A stretch of DNA of 6,429 nt from CAYNXB01 sp964401045 (GTDB taxonomy: Bacteria > Pseudomonadota > Alphaproteobacteria > Sphingomonadales > Sphingomonadaceae), in assembly GCA_964401045.1 (NCBI GenBank), contig CAYNXB010000116.1:1-6429 (forward strand). Direction: 5' to 3'. The translations under genes and the position numbers were made by a program. Every line of letters begins with the position of its first letter. The first letter of the stretch is position 1. Below, in pieces: positions 1 to 5,388 of this stretch. The notes below the pieces were generated by a model, which had not been told where the DNA came from, did no database searches, and worked only from the letters and a program-made list of their open reading frames with translations.

Positions 1-1112
1 GTCCGCTCAATTACCGACCTGATGGTGATGCCGGGTCTGATCAACCTGGACTTCGCCGACATCCGCTCGGTGATGGGCGAAATGGGCAAGGCGATGATGG
101 GACCGGCGAGGGCGAGGGCGCGAACCGCGCGCTCGAGGCGGCCGAACGCGCAATCGCCAACCCCTTGCTCGAGGGCGTCTCCATGCAGGGCGCCAAGGGC
201 GTGATCATCTCGATCATCGGCGGCGAGGACATGAAGCTGCTAGAAGTCGACGAGGCAGCGAACCACATTCGCGAGCTGGTCGATCCTGAAGCGAACATCA
301 TCTGGGGATCGGCGTTCAACCCCGATCTCGACGGCAAGATCCGCGTTTCGGTGGTCGCCACCGGCATCGAGCAGACCAGCGAGATGGCGGAGCGGGCCAG
401 CCAGCCCCTGACCTTCGGCGGATCGCGCGGGCCCAAGCGCCCGGTGCTGCCGCTGCCGACCGACGAGGAACTGGCAGAAGAAGCCGCCGCGATCGATAGC
501 GAGGCCGGTTATGCCGAATCCGCGGGATACCAGGCCTCGGCAGAGCCTCAGACGTTCGAGCCGCAGTCCTACGAAGCCGAACCTTACGGGGTTGAGGAAG
601 AAGCGGCGTCTGCGAGTGGCACCGGCATGACGGAGCCTGCCCAGGACGCGCACCAGGCGACGATCGGCGGCGGTTTCGGCAGCCCCGAATCCAGCTTCGC
701 ACGGCCCGAGCAAGAGGATGAGTGGGGTCAGCCCTCGCATTCCACCGCCGGCGGTGGCCGCGGCGGAGATCCGGACACGCTGGAACTGTCGCTCGACGAG
801 GAAGCTCCCGCAGAACAGCGCGCCGCGCCCCAGGCCGGAGACGATGCGGAGGGGCTGGTCGACGCGATCCGCCGCGCCGAATCGCCCGAGCCGCTCTCGC
901 CGCTGTTGCCGAAGAAGCGCCGCGGCCTGATCGCGGGCGGCGGCGAAGCTGGCGGGCCGACGCTCGGCGCCGGCAGCACGCTGTTCGAGCGCATGGCGAA
1001 CCTCTCGCGCGGCGGGCCGCGCGGCGAAGCGGAAGAAGAGGAGGGCGAGGAAGAGGATGACGGCTCCGCGCTCAATATTCCCCGGTTCCTCGGGCGCCAG
1101 AACAACCAGTAA
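1..1112 (+). CDS. ftsZ: Cell division protein FtsZ, 3' part, split by an apparent frameshift
   Basis: FtsZ is the tubulin-like GTPase that polymerises into the cytoplasmic Z-ring and recruits the division machinery. The gene enters already open at base 1. The first residues (VRSITDLMVMPGLINLDFAD) are the T7 synergy loop region; N15, D17 and D20 of the window match E. coli N207, D209 and D212, which complete the GTPase site of the next subunit. The frame then shifts near base 100 and continues in another frame from base 102 (TGEGEGANRALEAAERAI) through the C-terminal domain, ending in VVATGIEQ near base 375. A linker of about 220 residues follows, rich in E, A, G and P, with a basic patch (LLPKKRRG, from about base 900) and an acidic run, and the conserved C-terminal peptide LNIPRFLGRQNNQ before TAA at 1110. 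About 190 N-terminal residues, including the GTP-binding half, lie upstream. A TTG at 165 could be taken as a start but is internal. Identity is very sure; whether the gene is intact is not. Confidence 0.95.
   Translation, partial: PLNYRPDGDAGSDQPGLRRHPLGDGRNGQGDDGTGEGEGANRALEAAERAIANPLLEGVSMQGAKGVIISIIGGEDMKLLEVDEAANHIRELVDPEANIIWGSAFNPDLDGKIRVSVVATGIEQTSEMAERASQPLTFGGSRGPKRPVLPLPTDEELAEEAAAIDSEAGYAESAGYQASAEPQTFEPQSYEAEPYGVEEEAASASGTGMTEPAQDAHQATIGGGFGSPESSFARPEQEDEWGQPSHSTAGGGRGGDPDTLELSLDEEAPAEQRAAPQAGDDAEGLVDAIRRAESPEPLSPLLPKKRRGLIAGGGEAGGPTLGAGSTLFERMANLSRGGPRGEAEEEEGEEEDDGSALNIPRFLGRQNNQ
99..102 (+). other. ftsZ: Apparent 1-base deletion (frameshift) in ftsZ
   Basis: Upstream codons read ATG(94) ATG(97) in phase 1 and the conserved FtsZ protein resumes at ACC(102) in phase 0. 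Only two bases (GG, 100-101) stand where the Gly codon of the family motif MMG-(T/S)-G should have three. Reading on in the first phase gives non-FtsZ residues and a TGA at 202-204. The lost base sits next to a G run (99-101), a usual place for a sequencing indel. Because FtsZ is essential, an error in the sequence is more likely than a real mutation, unless a second ftsZ exists. Confidence 0.85.
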
Positions 1113-1162
1113 CGCTGCTGCGTTCGTTCGCGGTTCAGTTCGCGTGGTGCACATGACACGCC

Positions 1163-2797
1163 ATGGCCTCTAGATTCGTATTGGCCGGCCGAGCGGGTAT
1201 TGCGCTCGGCCTCGCCGTGGCGTTTGCCGCTGCGCAGCCCCTTGCTGCCCAGGATGGTGCGCGCGCCGTGGTCCAGCCGCTGCCACCGCCTGAGGCGGCG
1301 CAGCTGAGCGCGGCCCTGCAGCGGCTTTCGGCAAACCCGCGCGATCTCGAAGCACTGATCGCTGCCGGCAACGCCTCGCTGAAGCTGGACGATATCGACG
1401 CCGCACTGGGGTTCTTCTCGCGCGCCGACGAGATATCGCCGGGTAACCCGCGGACCAAGGCGGGCATGGCCGCAACGATGGTCAAGGAAGAGAACCCGTT
1501 CGATGCGCTGCGGCTGTTCGACGAGGCCGAACGCGCGGGTGCCTCGCTGGCCGATGTCGCGAGCGAACGTGCGCTTGCCTACGACCTCGTCGGTGACAGT
1601 GCGCGCGCGCAAACGCTTTACCGGGCCGTGCTTGCGCGCGGGGAGGATGCGGAAACTTCGCGCCGGCTGGCAGTGAGCCTGGCCATCTCCGGCGATCAGG
1701 CGGGTATGGAGCGCGTGCTGCTGCCGATGCTGCAGCGACGTGACCTGGCGGCCTACCGGTCGCGGGCGTTCGCGCTCGCGATCCTGGGCAAGGTGGACGA
1801 GGCATTGACGATTTCGGACGCGGTGATGCCCAAGCCGATGGCGGCCAAGATCGCGCCGTACTTGCGTTACATGCCGAAGCTGACGCCCGCCCAGCAGGCG
1901 GCGGCGGCGAACCTGGGCAACTTCCCGCGTACCGCCGATATCGGCCACGACGATCCACGCATCGCGCTCTACGCGGGCGAGATAGGCGACGTGGCGCCGG
2001 TGCGCACCGCCGACGCGCGACTGGTGCCTGCCGGCGCGCCGCTGGGACCGGCCGCTGGCGCTCAGCCGGGCAAGCCGCAGGAACTGGTCGCGCAAGGCGG
2101 CCGCGCGGTCGTCACCTACGAACCGCAGGAGGCTGAGCCCCAATTGGCGTTGGCTGCCCTTCCGCCGCCTTCCGAACAGATCGTGAAGCCTGCGGCGACG
2201 CAAGCCCCGCTTGCCGCGCCGGCACCGACGCCGACAGCGCGCCCCGCCGAAGCGCCCGCGAGCGAGCCCGCTTTCGACCTCGCGCAGGTCCGTGGCAGCA
2301 GCAATGCTCCGGATGCGGTCGCCGCCGTCGCCCCGCCGAGCGCGCCTGAGCCTGCACCGCCGGAACCGCGGCCGGACGTGGCGATCGCTTTCGCCGACTT
2401 TCAGCGTGTGCTGTCACCCGCTGCGCCCGTTGCCGGTGCAGTCGACCTGACCAGGATCAAGGTTCCACGCGAGCGGGTCGTCAAGGAGGAGCCGAAGCCC
2501 GTCAAACCGGCGCCACCGAAGGAGCCGGCGCGGCAGTGGGTCCAGGTCGCTACGGGCAAGGACCGTGCGCGGCTGGCGTACGACTGGAGGCGGATTTCGG
2601 GCAATTCCAAGGGCGCGCTTAAGAATTCGAAGGCCTATTTCGCGCGCTGGGGCGAAACCAACCGGCTTCTCACCGGGCCGTTCAAGAGTGAGGCGGAGGC
2701 GAAGGCGTTCGTCGCCAAGCTCGACAAGGCGGGGGTCGATGCGTTCACCTTCTCCAGCGCGGAAGGCGAGGAAGTGACCCCCGCCGCGGCGAAGTAA
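1163..2797 (+). CDS. Exported TPR protein with C-terminal SPOR domain
   Basis: This is a 544-residue protein, probably periplasmic and acting with septal peptidoglycan. Residues 1-29 look like a Sec signal peptide: R4 and R10, a hydrophobic stretch from I13 to A24, then a likely cut after PLAA (A29). Residues about 60-165 form two or three TPR-like helix pairs (for example NASLKLDDIDAALGFFSRAD), which usually mediate protein contacts. Residues about 290-455 are a Pro/Ala-rich linker with a less disordered island at 406-440. Residues about 455-535 (starting RQWVQVATGKDRARLAYDW, with LLTGPFKSEAEAKAFVAKL) match a SPOR domain, a family that binds glycan strands stripped of stem peptides at division sites. 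ATG 1163 is the first usable start because an in-frame TGA lies at 1154; no good Shine-Dalgarno is visible. The gene begins 50 bases after ftsZ with no terminator or clear promoter between, so co-transcription is likely. The domain calls are sound; the division role is inferred from the SPOR domain and position. Confidence 0.88.
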   Translation: MASRFVLAGRAGIALGLAVAFAAAQPLAAQDGARAVVQPLPPPEAAQLSAALQRLSANPRDLEALIAAGNASLKLDDIDAALGFFSRADEISPGNPRTKAGMAATMVKEENPFDALRLFDEAERAGASLADVASERALAYDLVGDSARAQTLYRAVLARGEDAETSRRLAVSLAISGDQAGMERVLLPMLQRRDLAAYRSRAFALAILGKVDEALTISDAVMPKPMAAKIAPYLRYMPKLTPAQQAAAANLGNFPRTADIGHDDPRIALYAGEIGDVAPVRTADARLVPAGAPLGPAAGAQPGKPQELVAQGGRAVVTYEPQEAEPQLALAALPPPSEQIVKPAATQAPLAAPAPTPTARPAEAPASEPAFDLAQVRGSSNAPDAVAAVAPPSAPEPAPPEPRPDVAIAFADFQRVLSPAAPVAGAVDLTRIKVPRERVVKEEPKPVKPAPPKEPARQWVQVATGKDRARLAYDWRRISGNSKGALKNSKAYFARWGETNRLLTGPFKSEAEAKAFVAKLDKAGVDAFTFSSAEGEEVTPAAAK

Positions 2798-2946
2798 TCA
2801 CGGAACATGCGCGGTGCCCCCGCTTTTGCACATATTGTGAACAGCCAAAAACTCTTCTCCCCAGTGGCGCGAACGTGGCTCGTTGCGGCATGCCCGGATG
2901 ATCGCGCATGGACGCCAGCGGATCGTTCCACCACGGGACAGGAGGC

Positions 2947-3453
2947 ATGAGAATCGACCAGCGAACCATCGAGGCGGCGGAGGACGCGGCTCCGGTCGAC
3001 ATGCTCGCGCAGCTGTTCGAGGCGCGCGGCTGGCCCTGCGAATACCTCAACGACGACGAGATCTCGGGCGAGATCCAGGGCAGTTGGGCGCCGTACCAGC
3101 TGCGCGGCATCTGGCGCGCCGATGATAACGTGCTGCAACTCCTGTGCATGCCCGATGTGCGCGCACCGCGCCCGAAGCGCGCGGCGATCCACGAGCTGAT
3201 CTCGCTCGCCAACGAGCAGCTCTGGCTCGGCCATTTCGAGCTGTGGTCGAAAGGCGGGGTGCTGCTCTACCGCCACGGGCTGATGCTCGGGCAGGACGGG
3301 CTGCTGAGCCTCTCCCAGGCGCAAGCGATGGTCGAGGTCGCAGTGGCCGAGATGGACCGGTTCTATCCGGCGTTTCAGTTCGTGCTGTGGGGCGACAAGA
3401 GCCCGTCCGAGGCACTCGACAGCGCGATGGTGGACGCGGCGGGCGAGGCTTGA
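2947..3453 (+). CDS. YbjN domain-containing protein
   Basis: This is a cytoplasmic protein of 168 residues with no signal peptide or membrane segment. The body (MLAQLFEARGWPCEYLNDDE, then GSWAPYQLRGIWRADDNVLQ, LANEQLWLGHFELWSKGG and FYPAFQFVLWGDKSP) resembles the YbjN family, whose fold is like that of type III secretion chaperones and whose biochemical role is not established. E. coli YbjN is similar in length (158 residues). An in-frame ATG at 2908 would add 13 residues. I prefer 2947 because the extra codons include GGA, GGG and ACA, which are little used in the neighbouring genes, and because the family-like sequence begins after it. An AGGAGG (2940-2945) lies just before ATG 2947, but the one-base spacing is unusually tight. 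The gene follows the SPOR gene by about 150 bases and precedes proC across a palindromic repeat. The family call is good, the start is uncertain and the function is unknown. Confidence 0.8.
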   Translation: MRIDQRTIEAAEDAAPVDMLAQLFEARGWPCEYLNDDEISGEIQGSWAPYQLRGIWRADDNVLQLLCMPDVRAPRPKRAAIHELISLANEQLWLGHFELWSKGGVLLYRHGLMLGQDGLLSLSQAQAMVEVAVAEMDRFYPAFQFVLWGDKSPSEALDSAMVDAAGEA

Positions 3454-3468
3454 ACCAGCCCTGCTATT

Positions 3469-3566
3469 TCGTCATTGCGAGCGAAGCGTGCCGAAGGCGG
3501 CCGCAGGCCAACCAATCCAGCTCCGGGTGCTGGATTGCCGCGGGCCTGCGGCCCTCGCAATGACGA
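3469..3566. repeat. 98-bp interspersed palindromic repeat (REP/MITE-like)
   Basis: The element has perfect 13-bp outer arms, TCGTCATTGCGAG (3469-3481) and CTCGCAATGACGA (3554-3566). Inside are 11-bp arms GGCCGCAGGCC (3499-3509) and GGCCTGCGGCC (3543-3553), and a 9-bp stem CAATCCAGC (3513-3521) with GCTGGATTG (3529-3537) around a 7-base loop. The left side carries about 17 unpaired bases (3482-3498), so the fold is an interrupted long hairpin. From memory, sequences with CGTCATTGCGAG ends and an AATCCAG core recur many times in alphaproteobacterial genomes. It encodes no protein. It leaves 15 bases to the ybjN-type stop and 15 to the proC start. TATTTTT (3569-3575) follows, so the transcribed hairpin might also act as a terminator or processing site. 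Confidence 0.85.
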
Positions 3567-3581
3567 GGTATTTTTCGATCC

Positions 3582-4388
3582 ATGCCCCTTAACTCCATCC
3601 TGATTTTCGGCTGCGGCAACATGGGCGGCGCGATGCTGGCCGGCTGGATTGCTGGCGGCTTGGCGCCAGAGCGCTTCACCGTGGTCGACCAGGTGCCGCG
3701 CGATCTCCCGCGGGAAATCGCGCAATATCGCGAATTGCCGCAGGAAAAATCGTTTGATGCGGTGGTGTTGGGAATAAAACCTCAGGGTTTACCTGAAGTT
3801 ACGCCTACGCTCGAACCGGCGCTCGGGCCGGAAACGACTGTCCTGTCGCTCCTCGCCGGGGTCGAACTCGCGACGCTGGCCGATCGGTTCCCACGCGCCG
3901 CCGGGCGCGTGCGGGTCATGCCGAACCTGTCGGCCGCGCTCGGCAAGTCGCCGATCGCGCTCGCCGCCGACGGGCTCGACGAGAGCCGGCGCGCCGAGGT
4001 GCTCGATCTCATGCGTCCGCTCGGCACGCCCGAATGGATCGACGAGGCCGCGTTCGATCTCGTCACCGCGCTGGCCGGTTCCGGCCCCGCATTCGTTTAC
4101 CGCTTCATCGACGCGCTGAGCGCCGGTGCGGCGGAACTTGGTCTGCCCGTGGACCAGGCCCGGCGCCTCGCGCTCGCGACTGTCGAGGGCGCTTCGGCAC
4201 TTGCTGCCCGATCGCCACACGATCCGGGCGAGCTGGCGCGCCGCGTCGCCAGTCCCGGCGGCGTGACCCAGGGGGGGCTCGCTACGCTCGACGCCCATGA
4301 CGCGCTCGCCCGTCTCGTTTCGGCGACTTTGCGCGCCGCGCGCGATCGCAGCGCGGAAATGGCGGCGGAAGCCCGCAACAGGGGTTAA
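3582..4388 (+). CDS. proC: Pyrroline-5-carboxylate reductase
   Basis: ProC reduces 1-pyrroline-5-carboxylate to L-proline with NAD(P)H, the last step of proline synthesis, in the cytoplasm. The product has 268 residues against 269 in E. coli, so it is full length. The N-terminal Rossmann domain begins ILIFGCGNMGGAM, with the dinucleotide-binding GxGxMG at residues 10-15, and includes the family-typical VVLGIKPQ, VLSLLAGV and RVMPNLSA. The C-terminal helical dimerisation domain has ALAGSGPAFVYRFIDAL (from A163) and the signature SPGGVTQGGL (S224-L233). V228 replaces the more usual Thr of SPGGT; I take this as a lineage variant. A run of seven G (4271-4277) lies here with the frame intact. No Shine-Dalgarno is visible before ATG 3582, and the palindromic repeat ends 15 bases upstream, so it may be weakly initiated or leaderless. 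The next gene starts 95 bases later behind its own candidate promoter. Confidence 0.96.
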   Translation: MPLNSILIFGCGNMGGAMLAGWIAGGLAPERFTVVDQVPRDLPREIAQYRELPQEKSFDAVVLGIKPQGLPEVTPTLEPALGPETTVLSLLAGVELATLADRFPRAAGRVRVMPNLSAALGKSPIALAADGLDESRRAEVLDLMRPLGTPEWIDEAAFDLVTALAGSGPAFVYRFIDALSAGAAELGLPVDQARRLALATVEGASALAARSPHDPGELARRVASPGGVTQGGLATLDAHDALARLVSATLRAARDRSAEMAAEARNRG

Positions 4389-4408
4389 CGCTGCTAGACC
4401 GGTTTTCC

Positions 4409-4437
4409 TTGAATCATCCGCCCTTCGTGCCGATATT
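4409..4437 (+). promoter_or_regulatory. Candidate sigma-70 promoter for the BI-1 family gene
   Basis: A -35-like TTGAAT (4409-4414) is separated by exactly 17 bases from a -10-like GATATT (4432-4437). Each hexamer matches the consensus at four of six positions, including the important TTGA and the A and T of the -10 element. Transcription would begin near 4444, giving a leader of about 40 bases with GGAG (4473-4476) seven bases before ATG 4484. This lies in the gap after proC and suggests the membrane protein can be transcribed on its own. It is a pattern match only. Confidence 0.5.
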
Positions 4438-4483
4438 GCGAGCACCGGCTTGTCGTCGCTCGGCGCCGGAATGGAGCTTTTAA

Positions 4484-5230
4484 ATGGCGAATTGGAACGA
4501 GCCCCGCCGCACCGAGCAGGGCTTTGGCATGAATGCGGGACGGGACGGCGGACTTGCCGGGCGTGTTTCGGTCGACGTGGGCCTGCGTCGGCACATGCTG
4601 TCGATCTACAACTACATGGCCTCGGGCGTGCTGTTGACCGGCGTTATCGCGCTGCTCACCGCCAACACCGGGCTGGTCAATTCGATCGTCTCCGGGCCTC
4701 TGGCGTGGATCGTGATGCTTTCGCCGCTGGCGATCGTCTTCGCGATGAGCTTCGGGGCAAATCGCTTTTCGACCGCGACGCTGCAGGCCATGTTCTGGGG
4801 CTTCGCGGCGCTGATGGGCTTGTCGCTGTCCACGATCTTCCTCGTCTACACGGGGACTTCGATCGCCGCGACGTTCTTCGCCACCGCCGGCGCGTTCGCC
4901 GGCCTGAGCCTCTACGGCTACACCACGCAGCGCGATCTCAGCGGCTTCGGCACGTTCCTGATCATGGGCGTGATCGGCATTCTTATCGCGAGCGTGATCA
5001 ACCTGTTCGTCCAGTCGACCGCCCTGATGTGGGCGATCAGCTTCCTTGGCGTGCTGATCTTCGCGGGTCTTACCGCCTACGACACGCAGCGCCTGAAGGA
5101 GCAGTACTACCAGATCGCGGGCAGCGAATGGGCCGGCAAGGCGATCGTGCTCGGGGCGCTGAGTCTCTATCTCGACTTCATCAACATGTTCCTGTTCCTG
5201 CTGCGGTTCATGGGCAGCAGCCGCAACTGA
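4484..5230 (+). CDS. Bax inhibitor-1/YccA (TMBIM) family integral membrane protein
   Basis: This 248-residue inner-membrane protein has about seven hydrophobic helices, near residues 44-62, 71-90, 99-120, 124-145, 155-176, 179-198 and 219-242, after a charged N-terminal tail of about 40 residues. Family features are GLSLSTIFLVYTG, LTAYDTQRLKEQY and ALSLYLDFINMFLFLLRF. The aspartates D200 (AYDTQ) and D231 (YLDFIN) are probably the pair that forms the pH-sensing di-aspartyl site in the Bacillus homologue YetJ, a calcium leak channel; this equivalence is inferred without a structure alignment. E. coli YccA binds and modulates the FtsH protease, so either role is possible. The start is supported by GGAG at 4473-4476 with good spacing. 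The gene has its own candidate promoter and a strong terminator after it, so it looks like a single-gene unit. The family is sure; the substrate or partner is unknown. Confidence 0.93.
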   Translation: MANWNEPRRTEQGFGMNAGRDGGLAGRVSVDVGLRRHMLSIYNYMASGVLLTGVIALLTANTGLVNSIVSGPLAWIVMLSPLAIVFAMSFGANRFSTATLQAMFWGFAALMGLSLSTIFLVYTGTSIAATFFATAGAFAGLSLYGYTTQRDLSGFGTFLIMGVIGILIASVINLFVQSTALMWAISFLGVLIFAGLTAYDTQRLKEQYYQIAGSEWAGKAIVLGALSLYLDFINMFLFLLRFMGSSRN

Positions 5231-5255
5231 CCGCACGTTAACCACAGAAAGCCGT

Positions 5256-5292
5256 CCCCGGAGCGCACATCGGCGCTCCGGGGATTTTCTTT
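5256..5292 (+). terminator. Rho-independent terminator after the BI-1 family gene
   Basis: An 11-bp perfect GC-rich stem, CCCCGGAGCGC (5256-5266) with GCGCTCCGGGG (5273-5283), encloses a 6-base loop (ACATCG) and is followed at once by ATTTTCTTT (5284-5292). It lies 25 bases after the stop codon of the membrane protein gene and should end that transcript. Confidence 0.93.
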
Positions 5293-5348
5293 GCCCGCCC
5301 GAATCGATAGGATTCGCGCTTCATCGGGCAGCAATGGACGGGCGGGCA
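5292..5348. repeat. Nested inverted repeat upstream of the lipoprotein gene
   Basis: The outer arms TGCCCGCCCG (5292-5301) and CGGGCGGGCA (5339-5348) are perfect 10-bp complements. Inside, GAATC (5301-5305) and GATTC (5311-5315) form a small hairpin. CGGGCA (5325-5330) can also pair with TGCCCG (5292-5297), so two folds compete for the same left arm. The structure begins where the preceding terminator's T tract ends, and lies 40 bases before the lipoprotein start. Its role is unknown; it could be a leader structure or a second terminator-like element without a T run. Confidence 0.5.
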
Positions 5349-5388
5349 CTGTATTGCCGCCGGTTTATGCAGAGGGGAAATACGCCGC

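Noticed and set aside
165..1112. A separate protein starting at TTG 165
   Set aside because: FtsZ-like residues continue upstream in the same phase to base 102, so TTG 165 is an internal Leu codon of ftsZ and not a start.
728..2203. Long open frame on the minus strand across ftsZ and the SPOR gene
   Set aside because: It overlaps two well-supported genes, is Arg-rich with low-complexity ends, and spans the gap between them. This is the usual shadow of high-GC coding sequence on the other strand.
2825..2853. AT-rich stretch after the SPOR gene with TTTGCA and CACA-TAT-TGTG as promoter or operator
   Set aside because: No -10 hexamer with reasonable match lies at the right distance, and the inverted repeat is only 4 bp per arm.
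2908..2946. Upstream ATG 2908 as the start of the YbjN-type gene
   Set aside because: The 13 extra codons include rarely used ones (GGA, GGG, ACA) and encode a His/Gly-rich stretch unlike the family. It remains possible because the Shine-Dalgarno spacing at 2947 is poor.
2635..3324. Minus-strand open frame covering the SPOR gene end and YbjN-type gene
   Set aside because: It crosses two + strand genes with recognisable domains and has no family resemblance of its own.
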